Assembly (NCBI RefSeq): GCF_964204645.1
Contig: NC_134034.1
Span: 12,591,962-12,655,961 of the forward strand
DNA: 64,000 nucleotides
DNA from: Tubulanus polymorphus
Lineage: Eukaryota > Nemertea > Palaeonemertea > Tubulaniformes > Tubulanidae
Direction of reading: 5' to 3'
Of the stretch, positions 24,901 to 33,192 are shown piece by piece. The notes under the pieces were generated by a model. The model was not told where the DNA came from. It worked only from the letters and a program-made list of their open reading frames with translations, and ran no database searches. The translations under genes and the position numbers were made by a program. Numbering within the stretch: position 1 is the stretch's first letter; every line of letters begins with the position of its first letter.

Positions 24901-27900
24901 CACCATATCAACTATCGACTGGTTAACTCCAGCCAACTTTTGAGCAACCGGCCCCAGAAATCTATTCGTTTTCACCGATAGTTCAATACAGTTGAACGTC
25001 GTTACAACGAAATTCAGGGCACCAGAAAATACGTTCGTTATATATATATATATATATATAATTTATTTTTCATCATTATGTCATGCAAGATACAATATAG
25101 GAGTTAAACATAGTTTTTAAAGACATAAGATGAGGGACACAGTGCGAGTCTAGGGCTGTACTTATAATTACTAAGGCACTGTGCCCACGTGCATTATGTG
25201 CAAGGTGCAATACAAATAGATATATATGTCACTTTATAATATATGAATATCGTTAACATTATAATATCCATCCATATTCATAATAATTAGAAGGATTATG
25301 ACCGATAGTTCAATATACATGTATCTAGGGCCAATTACACAGTCATGTCTTACATGTAGGTTTAAGACCACTTTCGTTTAGAGGGCCAATCTAACAACTT
25401 AAGACCAGTTTTAAGACTACATTCGATCTTTCGCTTAAGTCATGACTGGACTACTTGGTCCAGTATCGTCCTATTTAAGCCGAACAAGGTTAATTTGAAA
25501 TGTAGTAAGTAATTTCGTACCCGTGTTTTTTGTGGGCTGACCGCGACGCACTCGATACTTCCAGCGTGACCTTTACATTGCGTCAAACATTTCACCGAAT
25601 TCGTCTTCGGATTCCAATGCCATCTCAACAAAACCTGGTCATGTGACCCGGTGACGAATGTCGCCGATTCCTCATCTAAAACGAGTAACAACAATATAAT
25701 TTCGGCGGAGTATCTCCAGATAGTTCGATAAGCGTTAAAACGCAACTATCAAAATCTCCTTTATGATTATGATTTTATTTACATGAATCAATCGATTTCG
25801 ACTCATCTCTTCCAAGTCCTTTTCAAGAAATGAATAATATATATAGTTAGTTTCTATCTATTCATTTCTTGAAAGGGGTAATTCATTTATTACGTACGGA
25901 TTGAGGGGGGAGGGTTCAGAGCAATTGCGTACTGTAATGCTTAATGTATATGAAAAAATGGCCGATTTTGCGTACAGAGGGGGAGGGGGGGTTGAAAAAT
26001 ACAAATTTTATGCGTACGTAATAAATGAACGATCCCAAAAGGACTCGGAGAGATGAGTCGAAATCGATGGAATCATGAAACATGTAAATAAAATCATCAT
26101 GAAGATTTTGATAGTTGCCTTTTTACTTTCGAATCAAAACAAATCAACATCAGAAATTCGACGCGACGAACTCCAGACGTCGATTCCCGATTCGTCGGTT
26201 ACCTTGTTCGACCCACGCGAGACATTTTACCGGCGCCGTGTGTCCGGGTATCGTCACCAAATTATCGCCGTTCGTGTTCCAAATTTTAACCGTATTGTCG
26301 TAGCAACCGCTAAGAATGCTGTAAAAACATCGATTGAAAAATTTAACTTCCAAGATTTTCAAGTTCGAAAATTCAGGGGCTGCGGAAGTAGGTTAGAGTG
26401 GATAGTTGACAAAGTAACAATTAAAAGTTCATTGTTACTATGGTATTTATCCGCCGGTTATCTTGAACAAACTTCAGAGCAACCGCAGCCACTGATATCT
26501 CCCCAAAAACTGTCATTTTCGTACTTACAAAGAATTCGACCCTTCTACGCAGCTGACCCAATCATCGTGTTGTAAAGAATCCTCAGGAGAGGGCGCCGCT
26601 TCGCGTTCTAAAAACTCCACATCTAACACGGCTTCCTAAAATCGACAGAATGAAATCGGACACATTTAAAAAAAAATTTCTCAACAATTCGCACCCGACG
26701 TACGGAGCTAGAACTGCAGATAACAGACGGATCCCATCAGTTTATAGCAGTTTCTTAGAATCGATGGAATAATCAAGAAATAAAAGTTTGCTCGCGAAGA
26801 ATTTTCTAAGACATCTCGTCCGACAATAAGAGAGAAGAACAACGTTATTCTTTTATTATAAAAGGTTTTTATTTTTTAGGAAATTTCTTGAAAATATATA
26901 CATTTTAAAAGTACATGTTTTTAGACACAACTGTTCGGTGGATTATGTAATTCAGTTTCTCAATCCTCTCGGATTTCATTATGATTGAGAAAGTTTTTTT
27001 TTCATCGAATCTCAAAAACTCCATGAGAATTTGTCTGATTTTACGAATCGTATCATTTTTCAATTTTAGAGCAACAATTAACAGTTAACCAGCGAGAGAG
27101 AAAGGGTGAGGGATGAGAGAGGTGATGAGAGGAGGGGGAGAAAGGAATGGGGCGAAGGGAGGAGAGAAGAATGGTGAGAGGGGAGGGAGGGGAGAAGAGC
27201 GGTGAGAAGGGATGAGAGAAGCGTGGTGAGAGGGGAGGGAGGAGAAAAGCGTGGTGAGAGGGGAGGGAGGAGAGAAGAGCGGTGAGAAGGGATGAAAGGG
27301 GAGAAGGGAGGAAAGGGGAGAAGGAAGGAAAGAAACAGTGAGAACAGATTGATTTATGAAGAGAAAGTCTCGTGAAATCTCGTCAAATCTTTCAGTTGTT
27401 TCTGATGTTGTGGAAGTAATTTCAGACAGTTTTTAAACTCCGATGAATCGTTTTCAAATAATATCGCGGCAACTCTTGATTTCTGCAGTAAAACCTCCTC
27501 GTTTTCCGTTTTCAAACATTTCGAGTTAAAGTGAAAAGCCGGCCACCAGTCCGCACGCGATTTCCACAACGTTTTCACGTGCTCGATTTCCGCCCGCTTT
27601 TTGTTGGTCGCCACGGTAACGAGATCGTCCGCTAGTAGTTTCCACGGTCGCGACTCGATCCGGCGACCCGCCACGTAATCGAGCGCGTTGAACAGAACGG
27701 CGACCGCCGGACGAGCGTTGCCCGGCGACTCGCGACGATACTCGTCGTGTAAATCGATCGCCAGTCGATGAGACGGAACGAGTCGAACGAGATCCTCGAC
27801 CGGTTTTAACCGGTGAGTCGACGAGTCGCACATCTCCGGGTGTCGTTTATAGAACTCGTACAACAATACGTGAGCGTTCGGATTGTCGCTATTCGAATCG

Positions 27901-29905
27901 GCATTTTTAATTAATGTCTTCTGCGCCACCGAAAACTCTTCGAGATGTTCCAAAACTTCGACGTACACCGCGATGAAAATATCCCAAACACGACCGGCGA
28001 CGCCATCTGTAATCGGCGCGAGAGCGTCCGCGGCGTCCATAGCGAGGATATCGACGGCTTCTTCCCCTCCGTCTGCCAACTGTACGTTATATTCGTTATA
28101 CTCGCGTCTGGCGCGTCGGTATTTAACGTACGCGATCAAACCGCGATAGAACGAGATAATGTCGAATATCAGATCGCTGTCCGTCTGCTGCAGCGGGCTA
28201 CGCATCCAACTAACCCGCGGCGACCGTAGAATATCGTCGGCCTCGTTTAAATCGACGGGACTCGAACGCCGCAACGCCAACAGCGCTAGCGCTTCGTCGA
28301 GCAGCACTTCCTGCTCGGAAATTCCGGCCCTCACACCGAGTAACGGCCGGAGACGTTTCTCGAAGCGCGATCGCAAACCGACGCCGAACTCGCCGTATTG
28401 TAACAATATCTCGCTGCCGAGTCGCCATAGAAACGCGAGCGACGTACTCGGTTCGTACACGCAGCGCGAGAATACGTGCAACGCGTCGACCCAACGGTGA
28501 TCGAGAACCTGTTCGCGCAGCAGGTTCAACAACAACACCAACAATCGAAAACGACTGTTGGTACGCGCGAGGGTCTGACGCAACCAGTTATGACTGAAAT
28601 CGATTTTATCGAGAGTTTTCTCGTTCCATTCGTCGACCCAATTCGCGTGCTCCGTAACGAACTTACGAAATTCTCGTTCCTCCTCCGCGAGGTCGCCGTC
28701 CGCCGACGTCGACACGCGATCGCGTTCGATTATAAAGCACAGTAGCTTGATGACATTATCGCACAGTTCGTTCGTGTCTTCTTTTACGTTCGATACGGCG
28801 GCCATTTTGTCTCGGAATTCTAGCGCGATTGTTCGTCTCTGCAAGATACAATTAGTTCCCGGTTAGCGGTTGTCGTCTGACGCTCTGTTTTTATCTTAAT
28901 CTCTTTCCCAAATTAATTACGGCGACGAAGAAGGTTCTACTGGTAATTTTAGACAATTTCAGACAGTGGAAAGAACCGGCGATTCTAATGCGCTAAATGT
29001 TCGAACTCGGGGCCAAAAAACGGACAAAATCTCTACCGAAGACGACATCCCGGCATCAAACCAAGCTCTGACAGGGCAAATACGGCTGATTTCGCTTGCG
29101 ATTTAAAACTTTACGAAAACCTGAAACGGAAGATGAATTCTGAACGTTGCTTACCGTAGATTTACCGCTATTTTCGATGTATTCTTGTAGACTCGATCGC
29201 AGAAATTCGCCGTCGATCAAAAAGTCGAACGAAACTTTACGCCCTTCGCCGGAACCTGAATCGCAAAATTTCAGTCAAGTAAAAATAAGCGGCTTCGATC
29301 GTCGAGATGAAAATAAGCGACTCACGAAAATAAACGAACCTTGTTTGATGAGTCCATTAATCAGGTCACTTAATTCATTGATCGTTACGTTTGAAGGTAC
29401 AGAAAACGGATCATCAGGAACTGAATACCTGAAACAGAGTTTAATCGTTCAGAAGTACGTTGACCCGGCCAGGGGGTGAAGGGTATGTTTATTAGCCGGT
29501 TTCCAGGATGTAGGACGGGTCACGTATGTAATTTCGTTATCACTCGGAAGTAATTAATCTTCATTGAATTGAATTGGTTTGATTTTTCGATCAATTCTTC
29601 TTCTTTAGAATAATGTGGAGGACCCATAATTGGGTATTGTCCCACAGCGTTTGACAGCGATGCTCGGACTGGATATCAGTTAGGTTAAAATTCAAATATG
29701 TACAGTTAAAACGGTGTAGGTAGAAAGAGTATTTAAGACTTTCAGCGAGAATCGATTAGAGGAAACCTCCCGGATTCGGATGCTCCGGTCGGTCGGGATT
29801 ATTTTCAGTTTATTGCCGATTATTCTAGAATACTTACTGTTCTTGTTTCGTAAAGAATTTAACTTGCACATGTGCAATATTCGACTGGTCAGTGGACGCC
29901 GCCAT
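21902..29905 (-). CDS. WDR12: Ribosome biogenesis protein WDR12, 11 exons, 426 aa
   Basis: Subunit of the nucleolar PeBoW complex (PES1-BOP1-WDR12), needed for 60S subunit and 27S/32S pre-rRNA processing. Exons 5' to 3': 29905-29838, 29428-29340, 29255-29155, 26635-26529, 26318-26203, 25675-25521, 24463-24418, 24231-24005, 23791-23686, 23061-22929, 22034-21902. All borders are GT-AG and the frame is continuous. The start reads MAASTDQSNIAHVQVKFFT. The N-terminal NLE ubiquitin-like domain spans about 10-90 (DPFSVPSNVTINELSDLIN), followed by WD40 blades such as LSGCYDNTVKIWN, FCSGSWDALLKIWN, LTASWDHTMKIWD, SASADRHIRLWDPR and LSGGADNHLKIF at the C-terminus. Length matches the human protein (423 aa). 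The 2.5-kb third intron contains TAF1A. A 38-nt version of the 24463 exon would break the frame, so the upstream TAG acceptor is chosen. Confidence 0.95.
22605..22860. repeat. Dispersed repeat (GGGTGCGATCTAAGCACTT), copy 1
   Basis: About 250 bp shared with 23373-23600, including GATTGCCCGGGACAAGTAT, CACTTGTCCCCCGGGCTAG and AGCTTTTGGAGGGGGCAAGC. It lies in the WDR12 intron downstream of exon 23061-22929, in the same orientation as copy 2. Confidence 0.8.
23373..23600. repeat. Dispersed repeat (GGGTGCGATCTAAGCACTT), copy 2
   Basis: Direct repeat of 22605-22860 on the other side of WDR12 exon 23061-22929, with scattered substitutions. The right end diverges after the GGGGGCAAGCGAAATTTCAG block. 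Confidence 0.8.
24602..24956. repeat. Family C element interrupted by a 221-bp MITE
   Basis: The outer family C ends (GGGGCCAGTTGCTCAAAAG and its complement) are intact. The expected CCATAGTAACAATGAA is split by the MITE at 24659-24879. Confidence 0.8.
24659..24879. mobile_element. 221-bp MITE with TAA target duplication, copy 2
   Basis: Same length and nearly same sequence as 13979-14199 (two substitutions and two one-base length changes in homopolymers seen by eye). Flanked by TAA at 24656-24658 and 24880-24882. The interrupted family C sequence shows the empty site contained a single TAA. Confidence 0.9.
25741..26120. mobile_element. Composite fold-back element in a WDR12 intron
   Basis: Outer arms 25741-25825 and 26036-26119 are imperfect complements of about 85 bp (shared CAACTATCAAAATCT, GATTTTATTTACATG, ATCGATTTCGACTCATCTC). 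Inside lies a hairpin (about 25819-25839 with 25856-25876) and a second inverted-repeat element at about 25879-26033 with TTCATTTATTACGTACG ends. The 166-codon plus-strand frame here is an artefact. Confidence 0.8.
26852..26857 (-). promoter_or_regulatory. Candidate TAF1A polyadenylation signal
   Basis: AATAAA on the minus strand about 500 bases past the TAF1A stop, and about 220 bases before the next WDR12 exon (26635). It would let TAF1A end inside the host intron. Confidence 0.45.
27090..27345. repeat. Purine-rich tract (GGAGAGAAG-type)
   Basis: About 250 bases of nearly pure A/G on the plus strand with repeated GAGAGGGGAGGGAGGAGA blocks, directly after the TAF1A stop. The transcribed RNA here is a long pyrimidine run. 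Confidence 0.85.
27354..28805 (-). CDS. TAF1A: TAF1A, RNA polymerase I SL1/TIF-IB subunit, single exon, 483 aa
   Basis: Subunit of the TBP-containing selectivity factor that recruits RNA polymerase I to rDNA promoters in the nucleolus. The protein resembles human TAF1A (450 aa) along its length: LWRLGSEIL near 140, an NPNAH block near 315, LVPSHRLAIDLH near 340, VLFNALDYV near 370, and SRADWWPAFHF near 415. The start is MAAVSNVKEDTN at an ATG in strong context (ACAAAATGG). The open frame runs 13 codons further upstream without an ATG and includes a possible acceptor (TTGCAG, exon from 28838), so a non-coding first exon may exist. There are no introns in the coding region. The gene lies wholly inside WDR12 intron 3 in the same orientation, and its sequence is richer in CpG than the surrounding intron. 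Confidence 0.9.
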   Translation of the reverse strand: MAAVSNVKEDTNELCDNVIKLLCFIIERDRVSTSADGDLAEEEREFRKFVTEHANWVDEWNEKTLDKIDFSHNWLRQTLARTNSRFRLLVLLLNLLREQVLDHRWVDALHVFSRCVYEPSTSLAFLWRLGSEILLQYGEFGVGLRSRFEKRLRPLLGVRAGISEQEVLLDEALALLALRRSSPVDLNEADDILRSPRVSWMRSPLQQTDSDLIFDIISFYRGLIAYVKYRRARREYNEYNVQLADGGEEAVDILAMDAADALAPITDGVAGRVWDIFIAVYVEVLEHLEEFSVAQKTLIKNADSNSDNPNAHVLLYEFYKRHPEMCDSSTHRLKPVEDLVRLVPSHRLAIDLHDEYRRESPGNARPAVAVLFNALDYVAGRRIESRPWKLLADDLVTVATNKKRAEIEHVKTLWKSRADWWPAFHFNSKCLKTENEEVLLQKSRVAAILFENDSSEFKNCLKLLPQHQKQLKDLTRFHETFSS

Positions 29906-29908
29906 CTT
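29898..29908 (-). promoter_or_regulatory. YY1-type motif over the WDR12 start codon
   Basis: AAGATGGCGGC on the minus strand matches the YY1 consensus exactly and overlaps the WDR12 initiator ATG. This arrangement is common in vertebrate housekeeping genes for ribosome and transcription factors. Binding is inferred only. Confidence 0.5.
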
Positions 29909-30251
29909 CTCTCATCGCTTGCCACAGCTGGGGATTTTCATTTTTGCTACAATATATATTTATTTGATTGAATTGATTCACTTGCCGGAGGTGGAATTTT
30001 CAATTCAATTAAGTTATGTTTTCAAATATTAGTAATCTGTTTTCTGGCAAAAATTTTTCACCTGTTATCAGCATTTCATATCAGAGAAACTGAAATCAGA
30101 GACGGGAAGTCTAGTTTAAAGTTGAATTTCGTTTGAATATAGTTTTAGTTGAATTTGCTCGCTTGCCATAGTTGGAATTTGAAGCGGTTCGAATCATCGC
30201 CTTCGAATTAGAGACGATTTAAAGGGATTAACCGGATACAAAAACGTGCAG
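29906..30251. other. Divergent promoter region between WDR12 and the first NOSTRIN candidate exon
   Basis: About 350 bases separate the WDR12 ATG and the candidate first exon at 30252. No TATA box was seen; no other feature was recognised. Confidence 0.35.
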
Positions 30252-30350
30252 ATGTTTTCATTTAAAAGGAAATCGTCGGTCAGACAGCCTGACTTAGTAA
30301 GAAGAGAAAGTTCGTGTCCAGGAATTAATTTCGAAGAACATTTCACGGAG
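30252..30350 (+). CDS. NOSTRIN: Candidate alternative first coding exon 1 of NOSTRIN
   Basis: ATG followed by 33 open codons (MFSFKRKSSVRQPDL ... EEHFTE), then GTAGGC as a moderate donor in phase 0. Basic and Ser-rich, with no known domain. Assigned to NOSTRIN because no other plus-strand gene body follows for 18 kb. It could also be a chance frame; the donor is the weakest of the six. Confidence 0.4.
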
Positions 30351-31799
30351 GTAGGCTACCAAAAACCATTCAATACAAATCAATTAAACTTTGTTCCTTC
30401 TTTAATGGCTCGTTTTTTACAGGATGCCAATTTTTTATTTGTCGTTTAAATCATAGACGTCGTACGTTTTTTTGTCATGTGAAATAGAGACAGGTCAGGG
30501 CTTCTGGGGAAGAAAAGCGAGCTGCTGATTATCCTATTTGGCTATAGTATAAGCCTCTCTGACTCTCACGTCAAAAAAAGTGCTCTTTTTTAGTTTTAGT
30601 CTTTTTCCCTAAAATCTTTTAAATTCCTTTATGGTAACAATCTGATTATCCCACTAGGTTACCAATTGATCTATTCTCATGTAGGTTAGAAATAAATTCT
30701 GGATATTAAACACTAAATTTAGACCAACGCCGGCACAGTGTCTGTGCCATCAATAAAGATGGATGATAAGGGCCTTATTTCGACATCAGGTTATCAAGTT
30801 CCTTAATGATAAAATCAGGAAATGTTTGGACAATGGTCTAGGAAAATCAGGGAGAAATTAGAGAATTTGGATTTCCTGATCTGTAAGAACAAGATCTGTA
30901 AGGTTTTTTTGGTTCAACTTCACAGACTTAAACCGGTAGATAATGTTTATCCATTGTATTGTGTATTTCACACTCATATATAGGCCGTTCTACAATCAGG
31001 GCAGGCAGATATATGAACAACCCATTTTTTGCAGACAGATGAAATAGATCGAAAAAAAAAACGGTCTATCGAAGAAATGATGCTGCACTATATCTGTCAA
31101 TGATTATTAATCAATGTCTGTATCTCTACGCTAGCTCGTAGTGACATCTACAGGCAGAAATCTAAACCAATTCCAAGTCTCTGTATTACGTAATAACCGA
31201 TATTTAATAGGGTGATGCTACAAGGGTGGTCCGTCCGACCATCTGGCTTGTTATAGGTTTCTTGGAATTCTTGAATAGCGACCAACACTGAATCTGCTGA
31301 GATTTCATCCGAAAAATAAAAAGGCTTTTTTTATTGAAATTTATATAGAAAATTTATCAGCTATTTGAAAATCTGAGATACGGCCTTAAATTATGTGACT
31401 AGGACGTCAATGTTGTTCAGTTCGCCTCAGGCTTTAGTTCAACAAAAGAAAAAAATCTCGGCTGGGTCGCCACCAATTTCACGAAAATGTTTAATCCAAA
31501 AAAACTATTCGTGGTTTCATTGCGACGATTCATATCTGATTGTTCTCAAGCTTAAACTCGCTCAGAAATAACTGGAGCCTCGCGTCGCTTGATATGAGCA
31601 TCAATGCTCATGTTCGCATTTAACGAGCATCAAGGTTTCATCAGGTTGATAGGAATTTATAGAAACATATTCCGTATAAATTCATCGATATTTTTGCGCT
31701 TGAAAATAAGAAATATAATCGGGTTCAATTTGATTATAGAAATTCAGTTTATTGCTTGATTAACTGGATAGAGGATCCATACATCAGTACATCTCTACA

Positions 31800-31884
31800 A
31801 CAGCAGCAGCAGCAGCAGCAGCATCCTCCATCATCATCATCGTCATCCACGCGCTCTCCCACCATACAGCAGCAGCAGCAGCAG
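31800..31884. repeat. CAG and ATC microsatellites
   Basis: (CAG)n at 31800-31822 and 31866-31884, with (ATC)n between. They lie 190-270 bases upstream of the ATG at 32072, probably in that exon's promoter or 5' UTR. Confidence 0.85.
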
Positions 31885-32071
31885 TGTACACACACAGTGT
31901 ATAGAGTCGTGTTGTAAAGAGCTGTCGGAATATTGTGTTTGGATCTATTCCGCGTCTGCTACTAAAATACCGGTCTATTCTTCTGTTACCGCCGCGATTA
32001 AACCCGGTTTATTATAATCGTCGTCGTCGTCATTGTCGCTAAGTCTGGATTAACTGGAAATACGAACGCAA

Positions 32072-32185
32072 ATGCTTTCCAATGTCGGGTATAAAATGTG
32101 CTCGATGATGTTATGCATGAAGAGTACGCCCGAGGAACCTACATACTCGGAACGTGAAACCTATCTGAAGGTCGGTTTGGCGAAG
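32072..32185 (+). CDS. NOSTRIN: Candidate alternative first coding exon 2 of NOSTRIN
   Basis: 38 codons (MLSNVGYKMCSMM ... LKVGLAK) ending in phase 0 at GTAAAT. Met- and Cys-rich, no recognised domain. Same splice phase as the other candidate first exons and as needed by the exon at 48042. Confidence 0.45.
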
Positions 32186-32496
32186 GTAAATACTCGGTCT
32201 CTTCCTCATTCCTCGGTGTTTGTCGTTTTGGTTTTTTGTATATTTTCTTTATTCGGTAATCGCGGGGAAACCCCCGCCGCGATCGTCGTTTTGTGTCGGC
32301 TTTCGATGTTGTTATTGTCACTGTTAGTATAGAACCCATAGAAAATGCCTGTGTACCATGGAAGATATCGTGAAGTAAGTATATCCTTGGAGTAATCACT
32401 CCAAGGTGAAACAGAGATTGGTGTAAGTAGAACTATGTTGATGCTATGAGGTCAGTTTCACGGTGTGGTCTGTGACACAGAGACTGGTAGAACTAT

Positions 32497-33192
32497 AGGC
32501 TCTACAGGAGGACTAGGTTCGGCAGGAGGACTAGGTTCGGCAGGAGGACTGTAGGTTCGGCAGGAGGACTAGGTTCTACAGGAGGACTGTAGGTACTACA
32601 GGAGGACTGTAGGTTCTACAGGAGGACTGTAGGTTCGGCAGGAGGACTAGGTTCTACAGGAGGACTAGGTTCTACAGGAGGACTGTAGGTACTACAGGAG
32701 GACTGTAGGTTCTACAGGAGGACTGTAGGTTCTACAGGAGGACTGTAGGTTCGGCAGGAGGACTAGGTTCTACAGGAGGACTGTAGGTACTACAGGAGGA
32801 CTGTAGGTTCCACAGAAGGACTGTAGGCTCCACAGGAGGACTGTAGGCTCCACAGGAGGACTGTAGGCTCCACGGGAGGACTGTAGGTTTTACAGGAGGA
32901 CAGTAGGTTCTACAGGAGGACTGTAGGTTGTATAGGATTAGGAGGACTGTAGGTTGTATAGGATTAGGAGGACTGTAGGTTGTATAGGATTAGGAGGACT
33001 GTAGGTTGTATAGGATTAGGAGGACTGTAGGTTGTATAGGATTAGGAGGACTGTAGGTTGTATAGGATTAGGAGGACTGTAGGTTGTATAGGATTAGGAG
33101 GACTGTAGGTTGTATAGGATTAGGAGGACTGTAGGTTGTATAGGATTAGGAGGACTGTAGGTTGTATAGGATTAGGAGGACTGTAGGTTGTA
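32497..33192. repeat. Minisatellite that changes unit from about 20 to 26 bp
   Basis: The left part repeats AGGAGGACTGTAGGTTCTAC with variants (CGGC, CCAC). From about 32920 the unit becomes 26 bp, GTAGGTTGTATAGGATTA plus GGAGGACT, very uniform for about ten copies. It lies about 310 bases after the candidate exon at 32072-32185. Confidence 0.92.

Noticed and set aside
26075-26575. 166-codon plus-strand frame
   Set aside because: Lies antisense over WDR12 exons 26203-26318 and 26529-26635 and over a fold-back element; no splice context or motif of its own.
27526-28745. Several frames of 88-113 codons overlapping TAF1A on both strands
   Set aside because: Shadows of the CpG-rich TAF1A coding exon in other frames.
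32378-32402. CCTTGGAGT hairpin
   Set aside because: 9-bp arms with a 4-base loop; too short to separate from chance.
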